Source: Micromonospora inositola
Lineage (GTDB): Bacteria; Actinomycetota; Actinomycetes; Mycobacteriales; Micromonosporaceae
Direction: 5' to 3'
DNA: 64,000 nucleotides
Assembly: GCF_900090285.1 (NCBI RefSeq)
Contig: NZ_LT607754.1
Location: 4,242,001-4,306,000, forward strand
A model generated the notes under the pieces. It was not told where the DNA came from and did no database searches. It saw only the letters and a list, made by a program, of their open reading frames with translations. Every line of letters begins with the position of its first letter. The stretch's first letter is position 1. The position numbers were made by a program, and so were the translations under genes. Shown piece after piece: positions 9,601 to 17,800 of the stretch.

Positions 9601-9860
9601 CGGCCCAGGCGGGCAGGACGATGACCATCCCCGTGGCGCTGGACCGGCAGGCGGGCTCAGCCGCCGCGCCGGGCCGCACGCTCGGCGTGGCCGCATCCTT
9701 CGACGACGGCAGGACGTGGATCGCGTTGCCGATCGTCCGCGGCGTCGCCCGCATCGCCCATCCGCGACGGCCCGGCTTCGTGTCGCTGCGCCTGACGGCC
9801 ACCGACACCGCCGGCAACACGGTGACACAGACGATCCAGCGGGCCTACCGGATCGCCTGA
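6630..9860 (+). CDS. Secreted S8 (subtilisin-family) serine protease, large multidomain
   Basis: A 1076-residue exported protease. GTG at 6630 is chosen because GGAGAGG lies 5 bases before it and a signal peptide follows (RRRQRRALTAGVLATVLAAAGLTASQADA). A propeptide with the usual FTLITGDRVSLD motif precedes the catalytic domain. The triad is Asp227 (VLDTGID), His259 (GHGTHVAS) and Ser423 (GTSMATPHVAG), with NVSLGGTD and AAGNEG also conserved. About 600 residues of strand-rich, fibronectin- or immunoglobulin-like modules follow, which usually bind substrate or wall. It probably digests extracellular protein. The gene is intact and followed by a terminator. The divergent sigma operon upstream is its likely regulator. 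Confidence 0.9.
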   Translation: MRRRQRRALTAGVLATVLAAAGLTASQADAQEKPGATVSGKPGTFTLITGDRVSLDADGHLEIQRGPGRPGMRFVSSREGGHQFVVPVDAMPLLHDGRLDRRLFDLTALGEFGYDDRAAELPLLVAYPENMAPQARSAAVEGAARVRADLPAAHALAVRAGLDERVTLWASLTRGTASERTLTAGITHVWLDGKRRVSLDRSVPQIGAPAAWQAGFDGTGVTVGVLDTGIDASHSDFAGHIAAIRDFTGGNDPGDTVGHGTHVASTIMGSGAASGGRYRGVAPGAKLVVGKVCATEECQDSDIIAGMQWAASQARVVNVSLGGTDAPGLDPLETAVQDLSHRYGTLFVVAAGNEGKPKSVMSPASADDALAVAAVAADDQRAYFSARGPRIGDNHIKPEISAPGVDIAAAAPGGGYVAMSGTSMATPHVAGSAAILAGQHPDWSGPQLKAALMGSAKPAGDDSLYEQGAGRVDIGRAVAQPIAADVAAVDFPVQRWPHADDTPISRVIGYRNTGSAPVTLSLTVAPAPAGMITVSPTTLVVPAGGRAEATITVDTRVDAPDGLYQGALTATGAGDLRVRTPFALNREIESYDVRLDHTGRDGRPATEYQTVAANLATGEFTALDGQPGGGTLRLPKGRYALYSTIHEGNVSTLLVQPVLDVHGPVTEALDARTAQPVSLTVPQRDAAPLSINVSANWNDGFRYPGVQLSGVSFADVFFGRIGPAVAAPEFAATLGIGLARPGPDRTFRNSPYTYDLAYVGHGDMFTGLTRTLSPKNLATVKATYRSQSTTATAVRLHRAASPGGPGPIGSSTSFDLPFHATEYYNTDGGIVWTSTFVEGDNLTTQESTFHPGRTYTQTWNAAPFGPTVGGAPTWSPLGYAGRDGDTISVASPPLFGDATGRPASRDDLQVHFRLSSNGKEIATADGPYADFSVPADKAAYRLEATVTRGAPDTLSTSVSVAWTFISAHTSTPQRLPLTTARPMPALDDTNTAQAGRTMTIPVALDRQAGSAAAPGRTLGVAASFDDGRTWIALPIVRGVARIAHPRRPGFVSLRLTATDTAGNTVTQTIQRAYRIA

Positions 9861-9872
9861 ACCACGCCCGAA

Positions 9873-9905
9873 TCCGGGGCGGCTGCCTGCTGGCGCCGCC
9901 CCGGA
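9873..9905 (+). terminator. Hairpin terminator of the S8 protease gene
   Basis: TCCGGGGCGGC and its exact complement form an 11-bp stem with an 11-base loop, starting 12 bases after the protease stop codon. Confidence 0.7.
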
Positions 9906-10037
9906 CTGCGGCTTCAACAGCTCGAACGCGCCTTCGTCCTCGCCGCGTTCGCCGCCCTTGCCGACCCGTCAGCCGCGGCTGCTTCGACCGCAAGAGGGCC
10001 GAGGGCAAACGCGACAACGCCCCGTTGAGACGGGACG

Positions 10038-10511
10038 TCACAGCCAGCCACGCGCCGTGGCGGTCATTCCCAGCTGGAAGCGGGTGGTGGCACCCAGGTC
10101 TTCCATCAGCGCGTGGATCCGGCGCTGCGTGGTCCTGATCGACCAGCCCAGTGACCGGGCGATACCTTGGTCGGTTAGGCCCGAGGCGAGCAGCGTCAAG
10201 AGGTCCCTGGTTTCCTCGTCCGGTCCGCTCGCGCCGTCGACCGGCCCGTCGATGGACAGCGGTATGCCCCGGTCCCACTCCGCCTCGAAGAGCGTGATGA
10301 ACGCGTCGAGTAGCGACGATGGGTGGACCACGTAGGCGACGCCGACATCCTGCTCGCTGGAGCTGATGGGGATGATGGCCAGCCGGTCGCCCACGACGCG
10401 GATCAAGGGCACGTACTCTCCGCTGTCCCTGCGCAACACGGTCGGGTCGACCCCCAAGGCGGGCAGCGCCGCACCGAACAGCTCGGCACCGGCCGCCGCG
10501 CCGTGGACCAC
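10038..10511 (-). pseudogene. C-terminal half of a LuxR-type (TrmB-like) regulator, 5' truncated
   Basis: The ~157 residues end with a LuxR helix-turn-helix: LLTLLASGLTDQGIARSLGWSIRTTQRRIHALMEDLG. The segment before it (GDRLAIIPISSSEQDVGVAYVVHPSSLLDAFITLFEAEWDRG) is the effector region of the large regulators that carry an N-terminal TrmB-like winged helix. That N-terminal ~170 residues is missing: homology stops near 10505-10511, exactly where the opposite-strand kelch gene begins. The fragment keeps an open frame from a GTG but lacks its proper start, so it is taken as a broken gene. Confidence 0.65.
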
Positions 10512-11839
10512 GATCGCCGACTACCCGAGCCCGATCCAGGACAACGGCGTCGTCTCGCTCGGCGGCAAGATCTACTCGGCGTTCGGGGTCACCGGCTCCG
10601 ATTACTCCCACGCGATGTACGCCTATGACCCGACCGCGGGCAGCTGGTCCCGGCTGGCGAGCCCCGCGGACGATCGCCAGCGGCCGACCATGGCGGTGTT
10701 GAACGGGAAGATCTACGCAACAGGCGGCTGGGGGCGGCTCGGCCGTTGACGGCGCCCCCGACGGCAAGTCCGAGGTGTATGACCCGGCAACGAATGTGTG
10801 GACGACCGCGGCGACGAACCCGAAACCGCTCGCGGGCTCCGGTGTCGCGGTGCTCGACGGCAGGATGTACGTCGTCGGCGGCTGCCTCCAGATGGTGTGT
10901 GGCGCCAAGGACGTCATGGTGTACGACCCGGCCAGTGACTCGTGGGACCGCGCCCCCGACTACCCGAGCCGGTGAGCTGGGAGGCGTGTGGTGCGATCTC
11001 CGACGCCCTCTACTGCGCGGGCGGCGAGTCCAGCTCCGGCGGCGCGACGCGCCACACGTACGTCTACGACCCGCATGCCGACTCGTGGTCGCCGGCGGCC
11101 GACATGCCCATCGACCTGTGGGGGTCCGGGTACACCACGGCTGAGGGCCGGTTGCTGGTCTCCGGTGGTGTCACGGAGCACAACTCGGTGGTCACCAACC
11201 AGGGCTTCGGCCTCGACCCGGCCAGCGACACCTGGACGCCCATCTCGAACTCGAACAACACGCTCTACCGCAGTGGTAGCGCCTGCGGGTTCTACAAGAT
11301 CGGTGGTAACACGGGTGGCGAGGACGCCCAGAACCTGGGCAGCTCCGAGGTGTTGCCGGGCAGGGTCGACTGCGGCGAGACGAACCACGTGAGCTGGCTC
11401 GCGGTGAACCCGACGACGCTCACGCTCGCACCGGGTGCCAGCACCACGGTCACCGTGACCGTCGACGCGAATGTTCCGGACATCACGCAGCCGGGGACGT
11501 ACACGGCGGCTGTTGTGATCGGCACGGATACGCCGTACACGACGCCGACCGTCCCGGTGTCGATGACGGTCAACCCGCCGAAGACCTGGGGCAAGATCAC
11601 CGGTACGGTCACCGGGCCGTCAGGTGCGTTGCCTGGCGCAACGGTCCAAATCAACACGTCGTTGGGGCACTACACGCTCAGAACCGATGCGAGCGGCCAT
11701 TACCAGCTGTGGCTCGACGTCCGAAACAACCCCGTTGCAGGTGATCTGCGCGATCGACGGCTATCAGCCACAGACGACGGCTGTAAAGATCAGAAGGGGA
11801 GAGGCGACGACGCTGGACTTCGCATTGCAGAAGGTCTAG
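10505..11839 (+). pseudogene. Kelch-repeat protease tail with three frameshifts, 5' truncated
   Basis: The sequence encodes kelch beta-propeller blades (VYDPATNVWTTAATNPKPL, GRMYVVGGC, YVYDPHADSWSPAADMP) followed by an Ig-like strand domain and a carboxypeptidase-regulatory-like domain (KITGTVTGPSGALPGATV). In actinomycetes this combination forms the C-terminal half of large secreted S8 proteases. The open frame is broken three times, near 10730, 10965 and 11732, each repaired by a one-base shift. The 5' part, including any protease domain, is gone, removed by the deletion that also cut the LuxR-type gene. A short hybrid frame (10366-10749) crosses the join but is not a real gene. Confidence 0.75.
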
Positions 11840-11851
11840 TTCCGGCCGACC

Positions 11852-11888
11852 GAGAGGGCCCGGGTGGTGTCACCGCCCGGGCCCTCTC
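11852..11888 (+). terminator. Strong hairpin terminator
   Basis: GAGAGGGCCCGGG and its complement extend inward through TGGT/ACCG pairs, giving about 17-18 base pairs around a 3-base loop. It lies 13 bases past the stop of the kelch pseudogene, so the terminator survived the decay of the gene. Confidence 0.8.
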
Positions 11889-12149
11889 TCGCGCCGCACA
11901 TCGCGGGCCGCCGTTCAGACCCGTATCCACGGGTAGGCAAGGCAACGGTGCGTGGCCTGATGAACGGATGCCGCAGGAATTTCTGATGAATCGGCTGGAC
12001 TGCCGGGGAAATGGCTGTCGACAGCAGCCCAGCCAGCCAGCCCCGCCGAAGCTCGGGCACCTGCTGTCGGCGGAGCCGAGGTTGCCGAGTCCTGACCCGA
12101 CCTTGTCAGGACAGTCACCGGCGGCTCCTCTGGGCGGGCGGGACGACGC

Positions 12150-12190
12150 CGCGGCCAGGTCGAGAACGCAGAGGTCTCGACCTGGCCGCG
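12150..12190 (-). terminator. Hairpin terminator of the GH30 gene
   Basis: CGCGGCCAGGTCGAGA and its exact complement form a 16-bp stem with a 9-base loop, 19 bases past the GH30 stop codon. The stretch 11889-12149 holds no gene that I can support. Confidence 0.75.
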
Positions 12191-12208
12191 TGAACGCGTG
12201 GCGGCTGA

Positions 12209-14440
12209 CTACGGTGTGAGCCGGAAGTAGTCGAGGTTGAACCCGCCCGTTTCGCAGTACACCGTGACCAGCTGATCGCCCGCCGTCAGGGCGACCGGCA
12301 CGTGCACCGACTGGTAGCTACCCCAGCCGCCCGTGTCCGGCACGGATACGGTCGCGAGCACCTGCCCGCTCGCGTTGCGGAACGACAGCGCGTTCGCCGC
12401 GGCGGCACCCGTGCCGTTGGCGACGCGCAGCTCAAGGTCGTACGTTCCGGCCTGCGCGACCGCGATGCGGTACTTGAGCCAGTTTCCGGCGGCCGTCCAG
12501 CCGATGTTCTTGCCGCCGCTGGCGGCCGGGTTGCTCTCGACGAAGCAGCAGCCTCCCTCGTCCCAGCCGTGTTGCTCCAGGTACGACTCGGCCTCGACCT
12601 TTGCGCCGATGGGCGCGCCGTGCGGCCGCACGGTCAGGTGGACCCTCACCTTGTCGCTTGCCTGGCCGTCGGTGACCACGAAGGTCAAATCCTGCTCGCC
12701 GGCCACGGTGGGGTGGATCGTCACGAGCCCGGTGGTGCCGTCGATGCTGACCCCGTCCGGCAGGTCGGTGGCGTAGAAGCCGAGCGGGTCGCCGTCGACG
12801 TCGGCCGCTGTCAGCTGCACCTGCACCGTGCTGTACTGGTCGGCGACCACATCGGCGACGTTGTCCAGCACCGGGGCGTGATTGCCCTTCGTCGGCGGCA
12901 GCTTGCCCTTCCACCGGAACGTGGCGAACGAGTGCGCCGGCACCGTCTCGAGGAAGGACTGACCGGCGAGCACGATGCGTACCTTGCTGTCAGCGTCGTT
13001 GCTGTTGCGGAGTACGGCGACGAAGTTGTTGGCCTTGTCCCGGTAGACCACGTTGCTGATGCCGTTCGCCTCGCCACTCGACTGCACACGTACATCGTCG
13101 GGGCCGAGGTATCGCGCGAACTGCCCCAACTGGTAGAGCTCGTCCCGGACGGTGAAGTCACGGGTGGTGGTGTTGACGGTGACCAGACGGTTGGGCCATT
13201 TCGTGGTCCGGCCGACTTCCGCCCAGTCGATGTTGTTGTCGCGCGCAGGTGTCCAGTGCAGTGTCCCGCCGTCCTGGTCGGTGGCCTGGGCCCACATGAC
13301 GTACGAGCTGGCGTCCAGCCGGAAGTAGCTCAGGAGGGTGTCCGGGGAGACGCTGCCCGTCTCGGTCATCTCGATGGGCTTGCCGTACTGCTCGTACGCG
13401 TCGCGCATGACGGTCGGGTCGCCCCAGTACGGGTGAAAGGCGATGGCGTCGGCTGCCGCGCGGACTTGCGCCCCGGTGATTGAGCCGTCCGGTGCGTCCT
13501 CGAAGATGCGGTAGTAGTTCTTCGTCTCGGTGCTGTTCGGGTCGCGCCAGTCCCAGAAGTTGAAGTCGTGCACGTAGAGCTGGGTGTCGAGGTTGGCTGC
13601 GGCGAACTCGCGCTTGATCGCAATGGCCAGCTTCTGCTGCTGCTCGACGCTGATGTCCATGGCCGGGTAGACGACGTCCATGCCGGGCTCGTTCAGCAGC
13701 GTCAGCCCACCGATCTTGATGCCGTGCTCCGCGTACGCCTGGACGAACTTGACATAGTAGCGGGCGAAGACGTCAATGCAGTCATCGCGCAGCTTGCCGA
13801 CCTGGTAGTAGCTGGTCGTGCTGCCCGGCCGAAGCGCGACCTCGCCGATGAAGCGGTTGTTCGTCTTCATCCAGGCCGGAGCGCTCCAGGCGGACGCAAA
13901 GAACGTGGCGTGCGGGTTGTAGCGCTGGATCAGCTTGATCGTGTCGATGATGTGCAGGTCGATGTCGCGCTGGATCGAAAAGTGCTTCAGGTCGAAGTCA
14001 TCGCTGACGCCGGTAGGCAGGTCGTCCTCCGACCAGAACGGCAGGTGCTCGATGACGTCAGGGCTGCCGATCGTCAGGCGGAACCGGTCGAGGCCCGCCC
14101 CGGTCTTCGGGTCGACGAGCAGCCGGACGGCCTGCTCCCGCTTCGCCGGGTCGAGCTTCCAGAGGTTGGAGACGCTCGTCTCGTCCAGGGAGAAGCCGAC
14201 GCCGCTGTAGCGTTGACGCGTCTGGCTGGGGTCGATGACGACAGTTGTGTCGGCGGATGCGCCCTTGTCGTTGCCCACGCGGATGGTGGGCAACGACTGC
14301 CACCGGTGTTCGGCGCCGGTCGAGTAGGTCCCGGTCACGACATTGCCACGGTCGGCCGTCGCCGGCGACGCCGGCGTGGCTGCGAGCACGGTGACCGTTG
14401 CCGATGCGACGGCGAGTGCCGCAGTAACGGATTGCCTCAC
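12209..14440 (-). CDS. Secreted glycoside hydrolase family 30 enzyme with CBM6/35-type module
   Basis: This 743-residue exported glycosidase starts at GTG 14440, 4 bases after GGAGG, giving the signal peptide RQSVTAALAVASATVTVLAA. The GH30 barrel (about residues 40-480) opens with YSGVGFSLDETS and has the acid/base Glu251 in LTLLNEP and the nucleophile Glu360 in EMTETG. A cadherin/Ig-like module follows (about 510-600, HAPVLDN start), then a C-terminal carbohydrate-binding module (about 605-743: KVEAESY, GGKNIGWTAAGNWLKY, FNLDYFRL). Family members cleave beta-1,6-glucan, glucosylceramide or xylan; the exact substrate is not decided here. A palindromic site lies upstream at 14542-14562. Confidence 0.85.
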   Translation of the reverse strand: MRQSVTAALAVASATVTVLAATPASPATADRGNVVTGTYSTGAEHRWQSLPTIRVGNDKGASADTTVVIDPSQTRQRYSGVGFSLDETSVSNLWKLDPAKREQAVRLLVDPKTGAGLDRFRLTIGSPDVIEHLPFWSEDDLPTGVSDDFDLKHFSIQRDIDLHIIDTIKLIQRYNPHATFFASAWSAPAWMKTNNRFIGEVALRPGSTTSYYQVGKLRDDCIDVFARYYVKFVQAYAEHGIKIGGLTLLNEPGMDVVYPAMDISVEQQQKLAIAIKREFAAANLDTQLYVHDFNFWDWRDPNSTETKNYYRIFEDAPDGSITGAQVRAAADAIAFHPYWGDPTVMRDAYEQYGKPIEMTETGSVSPDTLLSYFRLDASSYVMWAQATDQDGGTLHWTPARDNNIDWAEVGRTTKWPNRLVTVNTTTRDFTVRDELYQLGQFARYLGPDDVRVQSSGEANGISNVVYRDKANNFVAVLRNSNDADSKVRIVLAGQSFLETVPAHSFATFRWKGKLPPTKGNHAPVLDNVADVVADQYSTVQVQLTAADVDGDPLGFYATDLPDGVSIDGTTGLVTIHPTVAGEQDLTFVVTDGQASDKVRVHLTVRPHGAPIGAKVEAESYLEQHGWDEGGCCFVESNPAASGGKNIGWTAAGNWLKYRIAVAQAGTYDLELRVANGTGAAAANALSFRNASGQVLATVSVPDTGGWGSYQSVHVPVALTAGDQLVTVYCETGGFNLDYFRLTP

Positions 14441-14541
14441 GGCGCCTCCAGATTCAAACGGAAGGGTCCTCACGGCAGGCGCCGGCGTCGGTGCCGTCCG
14501 CGATTGCGAGTAGAGGGTGATACTGGCTCCGCTCGCGGAGC

Positions 14542-14562
14542 CTAACTTTTGATGGTTGTTAG
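14542..14562 (-). promoter_or_regulatory. Inverted repeat upstream of GH30 gene (CTAAC-N11-GTTAG)
   Basis: The half-site CCTAACT also occurs twice in front of the GH3 gene (25001-25032). The position, about 100 bases before the start codon, suits a sugar-responsive operator. Function is inferred. The rest of 14441-14809 shows no gene. Confidence 0.4.
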
Positions 14563-14809
14563 TTCAAGCCATGAATTGACGGCTAGCGATGTTGAGTCGC
14601 AGCAGCACGGCAGCCCATCATGCCGCATCGATCAGCAGCTACGCCCGGGCTCAGCGCCCAGCGACCCGGCCAGCGGCTCCACCACCCACGCACCGGTCCT
14701 CACCAGGGAGGATGGGGTTTCGGCAGGGGCAGGGCTCACGCCCCGCCGATCGCCAGTCAGGTCATCGCGGTATCTCACGACGGCCGGCGTGATGATCGCT
14801 CCCGGCCGG

Positions 14810-17800
14810 TCAACGCAGATGTGACTCGATGGCCTCGATGATGCGGGGACGGAGCTCGGCTGCACGGATGACGGCGTCAACGGAGCCGACCTCGACGGCG
14901 CGCTGGATGTTGTGCACGCGGTCGAACTCCGTGGCCACCTCACCGAGCTTCTCCGCGCGGACCGACGAGCGGAGCTCGTCGAGTTCCGCGGTCAACGCGG
15001 CGCGGTCGGCTCCGGACGCGGCCGCAGCGCGGGCCTCCAGGTCCCGCACGCGCGGGTCAGCCGCGGCGCGGGCGTCGACGTCGCCGGAGAACACCACCGC
15101 AGCGGCGGGAGCGCCGCCGAGCACGGAAGCGAACGAGCCTTCCAGCGCCAGCACGGTCATGTTGGGGTTCAACGCCTTCGAGAACACCACGAACGCGCCG
15201 CCGTGGTACCGCGAGATCACGCAGAACACGATGGGCCCGCGGAAGTTCACGATCGCGCGGCCGATCTCGGCGCCGTACTCCAGTTGCAGCTTTCGCATCG
15301 ACTCGGGCGAGCCGTCGAAACCCGACAGGTTCGCCAGCACCACCAGCGGTCGGTTGCCGCTGGCCGCGTTGATCGCGCGCGCGGCCTTCTTCGACGACCG
15401 CGGGAACAGCGTGCCCGCGGTGTAGGTGTCCGGGCCGTCGGTGGGCGGGAAGCCACGCCGCGGCACCGCCCGTGACTCGATGCCGAGCAGGCACACCGGC
15501 ATGCCGCCCAGGTGCGCGTCCTGCACCACCGCGGTCTCCGCGTCGGCCATGCCCGCCCAGCGTTCCAGCACCGGGTGGTCCTGGTCGGACAGCGCCCGCA
15601 TCACGGTCCGGATGTCGAACGGCTTCTTGCGGTCCGGGTTGGCCCCGGCGGAGAAGATCTCGCCGACGGTGGTGAAGTCGCTGCCGGCTGCGGCATGCGG
15701 GAAGTCGGAGATGTCGCGGTCGGTGGGGTCGGTGGTGGTCGTCCGCCGCGGCACGTCCTCGCCGGGTGCGACGTACGTGTGGTCGTAGTGTGACATCAGC
15801 ACGTCCCGCGCGGCGGGGAGGTTCGGCGCCCAGTACTGCGCCTGTCCGTTCGGGCCCATCACCCGGTCGTAGCCGCCGATGCCGAAGTTGTCCTCGGCGG
15901 ACACGCCACCGGAGAAGTCGAGCGACTGCTTGCCGGTGAGCACCATCGCCGAGTCCGGTGTCATCACCAGGACGCCCTTGGTGTGCATGAGCATCGTCGC
16001 CTCGGCGTTCCAGTACGGCTGCGCGCCGACGTTGATGCCCGCGACCACAATGTTGATCTCACCGCCGTCCTGGGTGAACTCGACGATCCGCTTGAGCGCC
16101 GCCGCCACCCAGTCCATGTTCTCCGTGCCCGACTTCATGGAGATCCGGGCGCCGGCGGACAGGGCGTACCACTCCAGCGGCGCCCGCATCCGCTCGGCCA
16201 GGTCCAGTGCGGCGATCACCCGGCGGCACTCCGGCTCGGACAGGGCGCCCAGCGACTTCGTCGGGTCGCCGAGCAGTACGACCCGGGTGATGCCCTGCGG
16301 GTGCCGCGGGGTCGGCGTCGTGACCAAGCCCGCGACGATCGCCGCGGTGTTGCGCCCCTTCGGTCGGTCGACCGGCACCAGCGCGTGGTCGTCGTCCAGG
16401 TCGTGCTCGGCGAAGTCGCCGAGCAGGCCGGTCAGCTCGTACGGGTACACCGTGTTGCGGCTGCTCGCGCGCAGCACCTTCAGCCGGTAGTCGTCGAGCG
16501 GCTCGACCGGCTCGACCGGCGGCTCGCCGACGGTCAGCTCGGCGCCGCCCGTGGCCTCGAAGGAGATTCGAACGGCGATCTTGGTCAGTTCGCCGGTCCC
16601 GCGGTCGCGCTGCCGCGCGATGAACAGGATCTCCTCCAGCCCGGCACCGGCGGTCGTCGGGCGCACGCGCCCGGCGATCATCTCCATCTCCTCCCGGGTG
16701 AGGTCGCTCGGCGGCCACACGTAGATCACGATGCGGTTGGTGTTGAAGCGGGTCTTCGACGGTCGCCGGGACTGCGCGCGGCGGATCGAGTCGAGGCAGG
16801 CGGCGACGGTGTCCTCGGTCGTCGGCAGCGCGACCAGCCGGCCGTCGTGGTCGCGCAGCTCGGTCAGGTCGCGCACCTGCGCGAACGCGACGAGACGCTC
16901 GTCGGACGGGTTCTCCCGCGCCACGCACTGGAAGAGGTAGACCTCTTCGTCCGACGACGGCAGCCGGGTCAGGTCGAACTTGTGCAGCCGCTCCAGCTGC
17001 ATCCGCTGCGCGATGTACGGGTGCAGGCCGCGGATCAGCCGCTCCTCGGCCATCCCGGCGCCGGACGGGCGGAACGTGAAGTGGTGGTGCATCACCGCTC
17101 CGCCGCGACCCGCGACGGTGGTGGTGACTCTGCGGACCTGGTGCGGCAGCGGGTGCGCGTTGACGACCTCGAGCAGCGCGGTGGCCATCGCGGCGAAGTC
17201 CTCCGGCTGGCTCTCCCAGGCGAGGTAGATGTCGGCGTCGACGGCGTCCTCGCCGCTGGCCAGCTCGGCGAGCCCGCGCAGCGCGCCGCCCAGCGCGTCG
17301 AAGCTCACCGCGGCGGAGACCACGCTCGAGTCCGTGCGCTCGGCGACCACGAACGTGCAGCCCGCGACCTCGCGGATGCCGACGCTGGTGAGCCCCTTGT
17401 TGCCGTAGTACCGCCGGGTCAGCACTTCCAGCATGACCGCGTTGTCGAGGTGGTCGCGGACGAGCCGCTGGCCGAGCAGCCGAACCAACGGCTCGGTGCT
17501 GCGTACCATCTCGGCGATGCGCTCGGCGCGGTCCGGCGCGTCCGGGTGCGCGTCCAGGTGGCGCTGGTGCTTGCGGACCTTGGCGTAGACGCGGGCGCGG
17601 TTGCGGCGCAGCAGCGGCTGGGCGAACCAGGCGAACACCACGCCGCGGGCGAGGTCGGCGACCACGGGGAAACGGACCTGCGTCGCGGCCACCAGCCGCT
17701 CCAGCGCGAGGCCCGCCGGCTCGCGCAGCGTCTCGTCCGGCGGCGACTCCCGCAGCCACGCGCGCAGCAGCGTCGCGACGACCGTGGCGTCGGCGGACGC

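Noticed and set aside
10366..10749. Short plus-strand gene crossing the LuxR/kelch join
   Set aside because: Its first third is antisense to the LuxR-type fragment and only the rest is kelch-like; a product of the deletion, not a gene.
12302..13483. 393-residue plus-strand frame opposite GH30
   Set aside because: Shadow; the catalytic motifs are on the minus strand.
16059..17759. 566-residue minus-strand frame in the same region
   Set aside because: Out of phase with the real carboxylase on the same strand and compositionally abnormal (Pro/Arg repeats).
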